Source: an uncultured Nitrospiraceae bacterium (lineage in GTDB: Bacteria; Nitrospirota; Thermodesulfovibrionia; Thermodesulfovibrionales; Dissulfurispiraceae). Taken from it: a stretch of DNA of 64,000 nucleotides. The position numbers and the translations under genes were made by a program. The stretch covers positions 1-64,000 of the forward strand of contig CAIJNL010000002.1 in NCBI GenBank assembly GCA_903822005.1, given 5' to 3'. Shown piece by piece: positions 7,485-17,131 of this stretch. Under the pieces are notes generated by a model. It was given only the letters and a program-made list of their open reading frames with translations. It did no database searches and was not told the DNA's origin. Each line of letters starts with the position of its first letter. The first letter of the stretch is position 1.

Positions 7485-9356
7485 TCAGGAATATTTAATT
7501 CCAAGGCGCCTGAGTTTGCGCCATAGGGTGGAGCGGCTCATGCCAAGTATTTTTGCCGCCTCCGAATATTTGCCTTTGGTCAGAATGAGCGTTTTCCTGA
7601 TTTCCTCAGCCTCATCATGCATTATACTGACAGGTGCAATATCATCCTGCTGGTCCGCAAGCATAAGCCTGATGACATCGGCATCAATCGTTTCCTGTTT
7701 ATGTACTGCAATAACGCGCTCAATAAGGTTTTTCAATTCCCTGATGTTGCCGGGCCAGGAATATTCGACCAGCACTTTCAGGGCAGAAGGTGAGAGCTTA
7801 ATATGCCGCTTTATAATGCCTGCATGTTCTCTCAGGAAATACTCCGACAAAAGCCCTATATCTTCTTTCCGGTTGCGAAGAGGAGCGATCCTCAACTGAA
7901 GAACATTCAGGCGATAGTATAAATCAGCGCGGAATTTATTGTCGCTTACCAGTTGCTTCAGGTCTTTATTGGTAGCAGCGATGATGCGTACATCAACAGG
8001 TATCACCCGGTCGCTGCCGAGACGCATGACCTTTTTTTCCTGCAGTACCCGCAATAATTTCCCCTGAACAGCATAATCCATCTCGGCAATCTCATCAAGG
8101 AAAATGGTCCCTTCGTGTGCAACCTCGAACAGGCCTAATTTGCCCTTTGGGTTTGCGCTGGTGAAAGCGCCGCCCACATAGCCGAAAAGTTCACTCTCGA
8201 GTATCTGTCCGGGCAGGGCAGCGCAGTTAATTGCTACAAAAGGCCCTTTATTACGGCTGCTATAATTATGCATGCTCTGCGCAAAGACCTCTTTGCCTGT
8301 GCCGGTCTCCCCGAGGACCAGTATGGAGGAATGGGTCAGGGCAAAGTCTTTCGCAATATTTATGGTCTGCTGCATTACCTGGCCTGTTTTCTCGATATCA
8401 GAAAAGCAAAAACTTGCGGTATGTCCCGAATCATAAATGCGTCTTCTTACCCGGGCATCCATCTGCTGGATCTGGTTTACGTCCTGGAACGTAACAACAA
8501 CACCGACGACATTGCCATTTACGACAATCGCAATCTTGTTGCAGAGGACATCTATTTCATTGATTTTTAAAATTTGGCCGATATCATCTTTCCCCGTAAG
8601 GATGACCTGCTCCAGATTGAGATCAGGCCAGATTTCGGATATTCTTTTCCCGACGGCCCCGACGCCATCAACACCCGTGATGCGCTGCGCGACTGGATTG
8701 AAAAAAGTCACGCTAAACTCGCTGTCCACAGAGATGATGCCTTCGTAAGCATAATCAAGCACTGCTCTGAACAGGTTCGTCTTCGTCTGTTCCAGTTTTC
8801 GGGCGTACGCAATACGCTCCGCTTCCTGCGCCGCCTGCAATATGCCCTCTGCTCCGCTTTCGACAAGAACGCAGGGACGGTTATACCTGTGTGCCACAAC
8901 GTCAGTGATGACGCCGCCGATTATGCTGTCAACACCATCCTGAAACGCCCTTAAAACCTGGCTTTCTGTGTCATATTCGTTTCTTAATGGATATAGTCTG
9001 AAGTCGACTCCAAGGATCGGCGCCAGGCATTCAATGCCCGAGATCATGTAGGGAAACGCCACTACACCTATCCTGCTGCCATAAAGTTTTGCTTTCTCGA
9101 CTGTCCTGATAATATCGAAACCGGTAACCGGGATTTCAACAACTATAACTTCAAGCCCGGACTCCCTTATCGCCTGCGCGGTTCCTCCGCGTGTGATGAT
9201 CACTTCAGTCCCGGAGCTGACCATAGATGCGGCAACATTTACGCCTTGACTCAATAACCCTTTTCCAATGAGAATATCATCGTGAACTCCATGAAAAACT
9301 TCACGCGCCTTTTCGAACATATTATCATCTGGTGCGAGGAAAGCAATGCGTGACAT
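7485..9356 (-). CDS. PrpR-type sigma-54-dependent activator
   Basis: A 623-residue enhancer-binding protein. An N-terminal PrpR-like sensor domain (about 1-190) is followed by a PAS domain (about 200-310), an AAA+ sigma-54 interaction domain (about 320-550; Walker A GETGTGKE, Walker B TIFLDEI, arginine region FRADLYYRLN) and a Fis-type helix-turn-helix at the end (SEAAKILGMSRSTLWRKL). The PrpR_N domain usually senses a small organic acid or CoA-derived ligand. The sigma-54-contact loop reads GAFTSA instead of the usual GAFTGA. The ATG at 9356 follows AGGAGAAGG. The gene diverges from the DASS transporter, whose promoter is sigma-54 type, so it most likely controls the 9.5-18.5 kb genes. Confidence 0.93.
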   Translation of the reverse strand: MSRIAFLAPDDNMFEKAREVFHGVHDDILIGKGLLSQGVNVAASMVSSGTEVIITRGGTAQAIRESGLEVIVVEIPVTGFDIIRTVEKAKLYGSRIGVVAFPYMISGIECLAPILGVDFRLYPLRNEYDTESQVLRAFQDGVDSIIGGVITDVVAHRYNRPCVLVESGAEGILQAAQEAERIAYARKLEQTKTNLFRAVLDYAYEGIISVDSEFSVTFFNPVAQRITGVDGVGAVGKRISEIWPDLNLEQVILTGKDDIGQILKINEIDVLCNKIAIVVNGNVVGVVVTFQDVNQIQQMDARVRRRIYDSGHTASFCFSDIEKTGQVMQQTINIAKDFALTHSSILVLGETGTGKEVFAQSMHNYSSRNKGPFVAINCAALPGQILESELFGYVGGAFTSANPKGKLGLFEVAHEGTIFLDEIAEMDYAVQGKLLRVLQEKKVMRLGSDRVIPVDVRIIAATNKDLKQLVSDNKFRADLYYRLNVLQLRIAPLRNRKEDIGLLSEYFLREHAGIIKRHIKLSPSALKVLVEYSWPGNIRELKNLIERVIAVHKQETIDADVIRLMLADQQDDIAPVSIMHDEAEEIRKTLILTKGKYSEAAKILGMSRSTLWRKLRRLGIKYS

Positions 9357-9422
9357 TATCCTTCTCCTCATATGATACAATTTGAAACGAAGTACAACAA
9401 TAATAAACATTTGACGCCATAA

Positions 9423-9488
9423 TTGCAACGTCCATATTTGATAGTCCTTGATATATAAGAAAGTTTACACATTGGCACGATTCATGCC
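9423..9488 (+). promoter_or_regulatory. sigma-54 promoter with upstream activator site
   Basis: A -24/-12 element TTGGCACGATTCATGCC at 9472-9488 matches the sigma-54 consensus with correct GG to GC spacing. A TTGCAACG half-site starts at 9423, 49 bases before the promoter motif, and a weaker TTGAAACG lies at 9382-9389. The same pairing recurs before the lactonase gene, so TTGCAAC is the likely binding site of the neighbouring PrpR-type activator. Confidence 0.8.
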
Positions 9489-9529
9489 CAATAATAATGG
9501 GTCTAACATATTTAGAGGAGGTGCCTGCT

Positions 9530-10930
9530 TTGAATAACATGGTTCGCGGATTAATAGTCCTGGCCATTGGCGCTGTAATTTGGTTCATACCCGTGCCTGA
9601 TGGCGTAAAACTCGAGGCATGGAGGTTACTGGCCATATTCGTTGCTACGATTGCCGGTTTTATTCTTCAGCCATTGCCGATCGGCGCTATAGCGATTATA
9701 GCGGTATCGGTCACTATCCTGCTGGGTGTACTGAAGCCTGGAGAAGCCCTGTCAGGCTTCAGTAATGCCACGATATGGCTTATTGTTTCAGCCTTTCTTT
9801 TTTCAAGAGGATTCATCAAGACCGGGTTTGGACGACGAATAGCTTATATGCTTATCAGGAAATTTGGGGACCGCACTCTTAAGCTGGGATATATTCTTGC
9901 CGCGTGCGAATTTATCTTTGGTCCTTTTACACCTTCCAACACGGCCCGCGGCGGCGGAATCATCTACCCGATAGTCCGCAGTCTTGCGACCGCGTTCCAG
10001 TCAGAACCGGACCACTCACCCCGCAGGATAGGCGCTTATCTGATGTTTACGGAATATCAGATGAACTGCATTTCATCAGCGCTCTTCATGACAGCAATGA
10101 CAGGCAATCCCCTAATCGCCCAGTTTGCCTCAAAAACACTCAATATAGAAATAAGCTGGGGTTTGTGGACATTAGCTGCCATTATCCCCGCACTGCTCTC
10201 AATGCTCGTAATACCATATTACCTGTATAAAGTGTATCCACCCGTTGTTACACATACGCCTGAAGCCAGGACCCTGGCAGAAGCCGAGCTAAAGGCAATC
10301 GGCCCCCTGACGCGTGGAGAAAAGGTCCTGGCGGCAATCTTCGTCTGCGCGCTTCTTTTGTGGTCTACCTCCTCTTATACAAAAATAGATGCCACTGCAG
10401 TTGCGCTGCTGGCTGTTTCCGTCATGATGATCACTAAAGTTATTAGCTGGAATGATGTACTTGAGGAAAAAGGTGCCTGGGACACATTTGTCTGGATGGG
10501 CAGCCTGGTTGGTCTGGCCACCTTCCTTGAAAAACTCGGGCTCATTTCATGGTTTGCCAAATCAGTAAGCGCGGGACTGGTCGGTATTTCGGCCGCACCG
10601 GCCTTCCTCTTAATACTGGGGCTCTACATGTATTCTCACTATGGGTTTGCGAGCATGGTAGGCCATATTGTAGCGCTCTATTCTGCCCTCGTCGCCGTTA
10701 TGGTATTGGCCGGGGTACCTCCTTATCTGGCAGCGCTTTCGATGGCATATGCGTCAAGCCTTTGCGGTTCACTGACCCATTACGCAGCCGGTCCTGCTCC
10801 TATCTATTTCGGGTCCGGATATATCAAACAGCATACATGGTGGAAACTCGGATTCTATATCTCGATCATAAACCTCGTAATCTGGATCGGGATAGGCCCC
10901 ATCTGGTGGAAGGTCCTCGGGCTCTGGTAG
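9530..10930 (+). CDS. DASS-family dicarboxylate (tartrate/citrate:succinate-type) transporter
   Basis: A 466-residue inner-membrane transporter with about 12 hydrophobic segments, of the divalent anion:sodium symporter/antiporter family that includes CitT, TtdT and plant SodiT1. Marks are the SNTARGGGIIYPI motif in the middle and GSLTHYAAGPAPIYFGSGY near the end. The start was set at TTG 9530, seven bases after GAGGAGGT; ATG 9539 and ATG 9497 fit the ribosome site worse. First gene after the sigma-54 promoter. With a D-tartrate dehydratase in the same operon, tartrate/succinate or tartrate/anion exchange is the best guess for its substrate. Confidence 0.88.
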   Translation: MNNMVRGLIVLAIGAVIWFIPVPDGVKLEAWRLLAIFVATIAGFILQPLPIGAIAIIAVSVTILLGVLKPGEALSGFSNATIWLIVSAFLFSRGFIKTGFGRRIAYMLIRKFGDRTLKLGYILAACEFIFGPFTPSNTARGGGIIYPIVRSLATAFQSEPDHSPRRIGAYLMFTEYQMNCISSALFMTAMTGNPLIAQFASKTLNIEISWGLWTLAAIIPALLSMLVIPYYLYKVYPPVVTHTPEARTLAEAELKAIGPLTRGEKVLAAIFVCALLLWSTSSYTKIDATAVALLAVSVMMITKVISWNDVLEEKGAWDTFVWMGSLVGLATFLEKLGLISWFAKSVSAGLVGISAAPAFLLILGLYMYSHYGFASMVGHIVALYSALVAVMVLAGVPPYLAALSMAYASSLCGSLTHYAAGPAPIYFGSGYIKQHTWWKLGFYISIINLVIWIGIGPIWWKVLGLW

Positions 10931-10978
10931 ATCGAGCGGTTGTCCTTATGCTGCTAAATCTGATTTAAGGGAGTTTAT

Positions 10979-12232
10979 ATGCATGCTATAGAAAAAATTC
11001 TGGCCAGGGCCGCTGGTATGAAAGCGGTCAAAACAGGAGAGATCATAAACTGCAAGGTAGACCTGGCCGGGATAAATGATCTTTATCTGCAGACAATACG
11101 GTCTTTCTTTGAGATGGGCGGCAACAGGGTGTCCGATCCGGGTAAAGTGATAGTGTTCCTAGACCATTACGCGCCCGCTTCAACTATTGCCCAGGCCGAC
11201 AATCAAAAACAGTTCCGCGAATTCTGCTGGGACCAGGGAATTGATCTCTTAATGGACATTGACCAGGGGGTCTGTCACCAGGTATTGGCAGATAAGGGGA
11301 TGTCATATCCGGGTGAGGTAATTGTAATAACGGATTCTCATGCGACAACTCACGGGGCCTTCGGCGCATTCGGTACCGGAGTGGGCGCAACAGATCTCGC
11401 AATCATCCTTGCCACTGGACAGCTTTGGTTCCGGGTGCCCGAAATTATCCGCATCAACCTGGAAGGCGGGCTGAAGAAGGGTGTCTATTCCAAAGATATT
11501 GCACTCCACATTATCGGCACTCTTGGAGCTGATTACGGTGTCTACCGGGCTGTAGAGTTCACGGGCCCGGTCCTCAGGGATCTCGGCATATCAGAGCGAA
11601 TGGCTCTATGCAATATGACGACTGAAATGGGGGCAAAGACGGCCTACATACAACCTGATGAAATAACCACCTCTTTTCTCAAAAACAAGATGAAGCAGGA
11701 TTATACCGTCTTCACCACTGATTCCGGGTACGCTTATTTTGCAGAGCATACCTTTGACGTAAGTAATCTTAAACCTCAAGTTGCCGCGCCTCACAGCGTC
11801 GATAACGTGGCTGATGTCGTCAAATATGCCGGCAAGCCGATTAATCAGGCTTTTCTAGGCACATGCACGGGCGGCCGAACCGAAGACCTGGCCGTGGCAG
11901 CCGCCATTCTGAAGGGGAAACATATTAATCCCCGGACGCGGTTTATAATAGTTCCTGCCTCCAAGTCGGTCTTTCTTGAAGCTATGAACAGGGGATATAT
12001 TCAGGCCCTGGTTGAAGCCGGTGCTACATTCGTCACCCCGGGATGCGCTGCATGTCTTGGCACTCATCAGGGAATACTGGCTCCAGGAGAGACATGTATC
12101 ACCTCATCCAGCAGGAATTTCCCCGGACGTATGGGACATGGCAAGGCAGAGATTTATGTGGCTTCCCCTGCAGCCGTTGCCGCTGCTGCTCTGGAGGGCA
12201 AAATTGTTGACCCTTCCGACTATGTCAAATAA
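10979..12232 (+). CDS. aconitase-superfamily hydro-lyase, large subunit (LeuC/HacA type)
   Basis: A 417-residue protein of the 3-isopropylmalate/homoaconitate dehydratase large-subunit family. The [4Fe-4S] ligands are C296 in GTCTGGR and C356 and C359 in GCAACLG. The motif TDSHATTHGAFGAFGTGVG at 118-136 is typical. Members catalyse reversible hydration and dehydration of hydroxyacids; besides LeuC and HacA the family includes maleate hydratase, citraconate-forming enzymes and 2,3-dimethylmalate dehydratase. No leucine genes are nearby. In a dicarboxylate operon a maleate, malate or tartrate-related dehydratase is more likely than leucine synthesis. It pairs with the small subunit that starts 13 bases downstream. 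Confidence 0.88.
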   Translation: MHAIEKILARAAGMKAVKTGEIINCKVDLAGINDLYLQTIRSFFEMGGNRVSDPGKVIVFLDHYAPASTIAQADNQKQFREFCWDQGIDLLMDIDQGVCHQVLADKGMSYPGEVIVITDSHATTHGAFGAFGTGVGATDLAIILATGQLWFRVPEIIRINLEGGLKKGVYSKDIALHIIGTLGADYGVYRAVEFTGPVLRDLGISERMALCNMTTEMGAKTAYIQPDEITTSFLKNKMKQDYTVFTTDSGYAYFAEHTFDVSNLKPQVAAPHSVDNVADVVKYAGKPINQAFLGTCTGGRTEDLAVAAAILKGKHINPRTRFIIVPASKSVFLEAMNRGYIQALVEAGATFVTPGCAACLGTHQGILAPGETCITSSSRNFPGRMGHGKAEIYVASPAAVAAAALEGKIVDPSDYVK

Positions 12233-12245
12233 GGAGCAATAAAAT

Positions 12246-12758
12246 ATGGAAAAAATAATTAAAGGTAAAGCCTTTGTGTTCGATGCAAATATCGATACCG
12301 ACCAGATATATCCCGGCAGGTTTCTGGATTTGACGGACCCTGAAGACGTTGCAAAACATGCCATGGAAGGCGCTGATCCGAATTTCGTGAGGACAGTAAA
12401 AAAAGGAGACCTTATCGTTGCCTCTACTAATTTCGGCTGCGGTTCGAGCAGGGAGCATGCTGCCGTTACCCTGAAGGCCGCAGGCATCGGGGCAATACTG
12501 GCGGATTCATTCGGAAGGATATTTTACAGGAATGCGATAAATCTGGGGATACCTGCAATTGTCTGCCCTGATATCAGGAGCTCCGTTAGCAAAGGCGATT
12601 TATTAAGCGTAAATGTTGCATCCGGAGAAATAATTAATGAGACTACCGGCGCCATTCTGAAGGCACAGCCCTTTTCACCTTATGTGATGAGTATTCTTGA
12701 CAATGGCGGAATTAAGTCACTCGTAAAGGGTCAACTTCAGGAACAGGGACTTAAATAA
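12246..12758 (+). CDS. aconitase-superfamily hydro-lyase, small subunit (LeuD/HacB type)
   Basis: A 170-residue swivel-domain subunit that completes the active site of the large subunit. It has the family's NFGCGSSREHA motif at 62-72 and the substrate-gating region near the N-terminus, where DTDQIYPGRF replaces the bulkier LeuD loop sequence. That loop (about 18-30) determines substrate choice in this family, so it is the place to look when asking whether the substrate is isopropylmalate, homoaconitate or a C4 acid. The gene starts with AGGAGC upstream and directly follows the large subunit. Confidence 0.88.
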   Translation: MEKIIKGKAFVFDANIDTDQIYPGRFLDLTDPEDVAKHAMEGADPNFVRTVKKGDLIVASTNFGCGSSREHAAVTLKAAGIGAILADSFGRIFYRNAINLGIPAIVCPDIRSSVSKGDLLSVNVASGEIINETTGAILKAQPFSPYVMSILDNGGIKSLVKGQLQEQGLK

Positions 12759-12849
12759 CCAGTATAATAAGTAACTGATTGTCGGGCGCGATATCGCCGC
12801 TGTCAGGGAAAATGGGAATCATGACAACAAACATTTTGGGGGCTTGTTT

Positions 12850-14262
12850 ATGAAAAAACGTATTCAATTCATGTTAACGGCATTCAGGGACGGGTTCCAG
12901 TCGGTGTATGGTGCACGCGTATTTTCAAAGGATTATCTGCCTGTTGTCGAAGAAGCAGCACATGCAGGGATTGAACATATCGAGTCTGGCGGAGGCGCCA
13001 TGTTCCAGGCTCCCTATTTTTATAGTAATGAAGATGCTTTCACCGTAATGGATTCATTTCGCCGGGCTGCAGGCCCTAACGTCCATCTCCACTCGCTCGC
13101 AAGAGGAGTTACTGTCATCGCACTCGATTCTCAGCCGAGCGATATAGTAAATCTTCATGCCAAGCTGTTTAAAAAGCACGGCATTAATACTATACGCAAT
13201 TTTGACGCATTGAATGATGTCGACAATCTGATCTACTCCGGCCAATGCATCAATGACGCCGGATTAAAGCATGAGGTAACGATCGCCATGATGGAGTTGC
13301 CTCCCGGCTGCGAGGGAGCGCATACAGCAGAATTTTATATTGCGACATTACAAAAAATCCTTGATGCCGGCATCCCTTACGATTCCATCTGTTTCAAGGA
13401 TGCCTCCGGCACGAGTCGCCCCCAGAAGGTATTTGAAACCATAAAGATGGCAAGAAATCTTTTGGGTGAAGGCGTCAAGATATCTTTTCATTCACACGAA
13501 ACAGCCGGAGTATGTACCCTGGCTTATAAAGCCGCAATTGACGCCGGCGCTGATATGATAGATCTCTCTCTTGCTCCCGTTTCTGGCGGAACATGTCAGC
13601 CGGATATACTGACAATGTGGCATGCGCTCAGGGGGACCGATTACTCTCTTGATATTGATGTTAACAAAATCATTAAGCTTAGGGCCTCGTTCAAAGAGGC
13701 CATGAAGGACTATTTCCTGCCGCCGGAGGCCGTAGCAGTCGAGGCCCTGATCCCGTTCTTTCCGATGCCGGGCGGTGCCCTGACTGCAAATACGCAGATG
13801 CTCCGGGATTACGGACTCCTGGACAGGTTCCCGGAGATCATGGAAGCGATGGGAGAAACAGTCGCAAAAGGCGGTTTCGGCACTTCGATAACCCCGGTAT
13901 CACAATTCTATTTCCAGCAGGCCTTCAATAACGTCATACTGGGAAAATGGATGAACATTGCTGAAGGTTACGGCAAGATGGTACTCGGATATTTCGGCAA
14001 AACACCCGTCAGCCCGGATCCGACAATTGTAGAACTCGCGAAAAAACAGCTGGGGCTTGAACCGACAACTGAAGGCCCTCTGTCAATCAATGATCGCGAT
14101 CCTGACAAGGGTATTCCTGCAGCAACAAAAAAGCTCGAAGCTGCAGGATTGCCAATAACAGACGAGAATATTTTCATAGCCGCCTGCTGCACTGAAAAAG
14201 GAATAGCATTCCTGAAGGGCCAAGGGACTGTTGGTGTACGCAAAGAGACCTCAAAAACATAA
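12850..14262 (+). CDS. oxaloacetate decarboxylase/pyruvate carboxylase-type carboxyltransferase subunit
   Basis: A 470-residue protein of the HMGL-like/PYC_OADA group. The carboxyltransferase barrel shows the RDGFQS start (R13, D14), the carbamylated-lysine motif CFKDASGT (K183) and the metal pair HSH at 214-216. The helical domain typical of OadA/PycB follows. The C-terminus has no biotinyl domain: there is no (A/V)MKM motif, and the protein ends in a short charged tail. It should move CO2 between oxaloacetate and biotin, giving pyruvate, if a separate biotin carrier exists; otherwise it may decarboxylate directly. ATG 12850 follows a G-rich ribosome site; TTG 12844 is an alternative. Confidence 0.82.
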   Translation: MKKRIQFMLTAFRDGFQSVYGARVFSKDYLPVVEEAAHAGIEHIESGGGAMFQAPYFYSNEDAFTVMDSFRRAAGPNVHLHSLARGVTVIALDSQPSDIVNLHAKLFKKHGINTIRNFDALNDVDNLIYSGQCINDAGLKHEVTIAMMELPPGCEGAHTAEFYIATLQKILDAGIPYDSICFKDASGTSRPQKVFETIKMARNLLGEGVKISFHSHETAGVCTLAYKAAIDAGADMIDLSLAPVSGGTCQPDILTMWHALRGTDYSLDIDVNKIIKLRASFKEAMKDYFLPPEAVAVEALIPFFPMPGGALTANTQMLRDYGLLDRFPEIMEAMGETVAKGGFGTSITPVSQFYFQQAFNNVILGKWMNIAEGYGKMVLGYFGKTPVSPDPTIVELAKKQLGLEPTTEGPLSINDRDPDKGIPAATKKLEAAGLPITDENIFIAACCTEKGIAFLKGQGTVGVRKETSKT

Positions 14263-14327
14263 ATAAAACTTGTCGTACCGGTTATTCCGGGTCAAATAAA
14301 AAAATATCTTAAACAGGAGAGTATTGC

Positions 14328-15494
14328 GTGAGAATCAAAGAAATACGTGAACAGACAGTTTCAATTGCATCACCTATTACCAACGCCTATATCGACTTTT
14401 CCAAAATGACATGTTCCGTGGTTGCCGTTATTACAGATATGATCAGGGACGGCAAACCGGTCGTAGGGTACGGCTTCAATTCCAACGGCCGCTACGGCCA
14501 GGGCTCGCTAATGAGGGAGAGGATTATCCCCCGTGTCATGGAAGCTGATCCGAAGTCTCTTGCGGACGAGACAGGTGAAAATCTCGATCCTTTTCGCATC
14601 TGGGACACTATGCTTAAAAACGAGAAACCCGGCGGACATGGTGAAAGGTCCGTGGCGGTTGGCACCATTGATATGGCAGTATGGGATGCAGTTGCAAAAA
14701 TGGCGGGGAAACCTCTATATCGTCTGCTCGCGGACCGCTATCGGGACGGTAAAGCCGACTCCAAAGTTTTTGTCTATGCAGCCGGTGGCTACTACTATCC
14801 GGGCAAGGACCTGACCGCCCTCAAGAATGAAATGAAGAAATACCGCGATATGGGATACTCGGTAGTAAAGATGAAGATCGGAGCCGCATCCCTGGATGAA
14901 GACATCCGGCGCATTGAAGCAGTGCTTGAAGTCGTTGGCGAGGGCAAGTTCCTGGCAGTGGATGCAAACGGGCGTTTTGACCTCAAGACTGCTATTGCTT
15001 ATGCAGATGCCATGAAGCAGTACGGTCTCTTCTGGTATGAAGAAGCGGGAGACCCGCTCGATTATGAACTCCAGGCAGAGCTTTCAAATCACTATCCCCA
15101 TCCCATGGCAACTGGAGAAAATCTGTTTTCGCACCAGGACGCGCGCAACCTGATCCGCTACGGCGGCATGCGTCCTGACCGCGACTGGCTCCAGTTCGAT
15201 TGCGCGCTTTCCTACGGCCTAGTCGAATACCTGCGTACGCTTGAGGTACTTAAACAGTATGGTTGGTCAACACGCAGGGTCGTGCCGCACGGCGGGCACC
15301 AGATGTCCCTGAATATTGCAGCTGGCCTGCATCTGGGCGGGAATGAATCCTACCCGGGCGTTTTCCAGCCCTTCGGCGGGTTCGCAGACGGCATTTCAGT
15401 CGAGCATGGATATGTTGGACTGCCGGACGTGCCCGGCGTCGGCTTCGAGACTAAAAAAGAACTCTTTGCCTTGATGAAAAAATTAAGCGACTGA
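14328..15494 (+). CDS. tarD: D-tartrate dehydratase (enolase superfamily)
   Basis: A 388-residue mandelate-racemase-type enolase closely resembling D-tartrate dehydratase of Bradyrhizobium japonicum. It converts D-tartrate to oxaloacetate and water. Metal ligands are D212, E238 and E264; catalytic bases are K183 in the KMK motif and H321 in VPHGGHQ. These align one residue away from the residues I recall for the characterised enzyme. Long identical-looking blocks include NSNGRYGQG, NEKPGGHGERSVAVGTIDM and SHQDARNLIRYGGMRPDRDW. Starts at GTG 14328, seven bases after AGGAGA. This is the gene that best defines the pathway; its product feeds the carboxyltransferase encoded just upstream. Confidence 0.9.
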   Translation: MRIKEIREQTVSIASPITNAYIDFSKMTCSVVAVITDMIRDGKPVVGYGFNSNGRYGQGSLMRERIIPRVMEADPKSLADETGENLDPFRIWDTMLKNEKPGGHGERSVAVGTIDMAVWDAVAKMAGKPLYRLLADRYRDGKADSKVFVYAAGGYYYPGKDLTALKNEMKKYRDMGYSVVKMKIGAASLDEDIRRIEAVLEVVGEGKFLAVDANGRFDLKTAIAYADAMKQYGLFWYEEAGDPLDYELQAELSNHYPHPMATGENLFSHQDARNLIRYGGMRPDRDWLQFDCALSYGLVEYLRTLEVLKQYGWSTRRVVPHGGHQMSLNIAAGLHLGGNESYPGVFQPFGGFADGISVEHGYVGLPDVPGVGFETKKELFALMKKLSD

Positions 15495-15579
15495 TCACCG
15501 CGGAGCCTGACGATAGTCATGCTGCCTGCTTTTCAAAAATGCCTTTTCCTGATAACATGTCGTTTGAAGGAGATGGATA

Positions 15580-17103
15580 ATGGCTGATTCAGGACGATTG
15601 AACATACCGCTGCTCGATGACAATAACCGCGGGCTGCTGGCTAACGTTCATCCGGCGGGCTGGCACAATCCCGAACCTAAACCTATTTACAATCTTGTCG
15701 TTATTGGAGCCGGAACTGCCGGCCTTGTCTCTGCCATGGGCGCAGCAGCTCTGGGCGCAAAAGTCGCTCTTGTTGAACGCGATTTTATGGGCGGTGATTG
15801 CCTGAACATAGGCTGCGTACCTTCCAAGAGCCTGATAAGTTCGGCCCGCATGGCCCACCGTATGCGTCATGCAGGCGTTTTCGGCCTGCCGGCTGTCTCT
15901 ACCGGAGCAGACGCTTTCCCGGCTGTCATGGAGCGTCTCAGGCGGATCAGGCGTGATATCAGCACAAATGATTCAGTCTCGCGTTATACCGCTGCAGGCG
16001 TTGATGTATTCTTGGGCAGCGCAAGCTTTGAGGGGCCTGACCATATCAGCGTTGACGGGAAAAAACTGCGCTTCAGAAAGGCGGTGATTGCTACCGGCGC
16101 CAGGGCGGTTCATCCCGTAATAGAAGGACTCGATGAGGCTGACTTTCTAACAAACGAGACCGTATTCAATTTGACCAAACTGCCACGCCGCCTTCTCGTC
16201 ATAGGTGGAGGGCCTCTCGGGTGCGAGCTTGCGCAGGCATTCAGCCGCCTCGGTTCCGAAGTTTTTATTGTTCAGAACAGCCGTTTCCTGCCAAAGGAAG
16301 ATCCGGATGCATCAGCCCATCTGGCCCGCGTCCTGGAACGTGAAGGCATAAAAATTCGACTTAATGCAAAACCGGTCAGAGTTATTACGCATCAGAATCA
16401 CAAATCGGTCCTCATAAAGACACCCGATGGGGAAGAACTGATTGATGTGGATGAGATACTTCTCGGCGCAGGACGCCAGCCCAATGTTGAAGGTCTTAAT
16501 CTTGAAAAGGCCGGCGTAAACTATGACTCAAGGAACGGTGTAATAGTGGATGACTTTTTGCGAACCTCTAATACCCGTGTCTATGCTGCCGGTGACATCT
16601 GCCTGTCTCATAAATTCACACATGCCGCTGAAGCTTCCGCCCGCATCGCCATTCAAAACTCTCTTTTCCTCGGCAGAAAAAAACTGAGCGCCCTCACAAT
16701 ACCCTGGTGTACTTACACCGACCCTGAAATCGCACACGTAGGGTTGTATGAACGGGAAGCGGATGACCGGCGGATTGAGACAACGACTTTCCGGATTGAG
16801 ATGAACATGGTAGACAGGGCCGTCTGCGACAGTGAAGAAGAAGGTTTCATCAAGATTATTGTCAAAAAGGGTTCTGACAGAATACTCGGGGCTACCATTG
16901 TCGCATCTCACGCTGGAGATATGATAAGTGAAATATCTGTGGCGATGTCGGCGGGAAGCGGTCTTGAAAGACTCTCACGCGTAATCCATCCATATCCAAC
17001 CCGGGCAGAGGCAATAAAGCGTGCTGCCGATTCATACAACAAAACCCGTCTGACATCCCGGCTTAAAAAGATTCTTGCATGGTGGCTCCATAGATCCATA
17101 TAA
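15580..17103 (+). CDS. mercuric-reductase-type FAD/NAD(P) disulfide oxidoreductase
   Basis: A 507-residue class I pyridine-nucleotide-disulfide oxidoreductase. It has an FAD-binding GAGTAG near 43-48, redox-active cysteines C74 and C79 in GDCLNIGCVPSKSLI, an NAD-binding GGGPLGCELAQ in the middle and a dimerisation domain. The usual catalytic His motif of the partner subunit appears as HPYPTRAE near the end. It lacks the extra metal-binding cysteines of true mercuric reductase, so the name is only a family label. A 38-residue N-terminal extension precedes the FAD domain. Last gene of the first sigma-54 operon; its substrate here is unknown, and nothing obvious in a tartrate pathway requires it. 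Confidence 0.82.
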   Translation: MADSGRLNIPLLDDNNRGLLANVHPAGWHNPEPKPIYNLVVIGAGTAGLVSAMGAAALGAKVALVERDFMGGDCLNIGCVPSKSLISSARMAHRMRHAGVFGLPAVSTGADAFPAVMERLRRIRRDISTNDSVSRYTAAGVDVFLGSASFEGPDHISVDGKKLRFRKAVIATGARAVHPVIEGLDEADFLTNETVFNLTKLPRRLLVIGGGPLGCELAQAFSRLGSEVFIVQNSRFLPKEDPDASAHLARVLEREGIKIRLNAKPVRVITHQNHKSVLIKTPDGEELIDVDEILLGAGRQPNVEGLNLEKAGVNYDSRNGVIVDDFLRTSNTRVYAAGDICLSHKFTHAAEASARIAIQNSLFLGRKKLSALTIPWCTYTDPEIAHVGLYEREADDRRIETTTFRIEMNMVDRAVCDSEEEGFIKIIVKKGSDRILGATIVASHAGDMISEISVAMSAGSGLERLSRVIHPYPTRAEAIKRAADSYNKTRLTSRLKKILAWWLHRSI

Positions 17104-17131
17104 ATCGCTGGTTTCTCCGCGCAACATACCG

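Noticed and set aside
10979-12758. Leucine biosynthesis (leuC/leuD)
   Set aside because: The genes sit in a sigma-54-controlled dicarboxylate operon with no leuA or leuB, and the small-subunit loop differs from LeuD.
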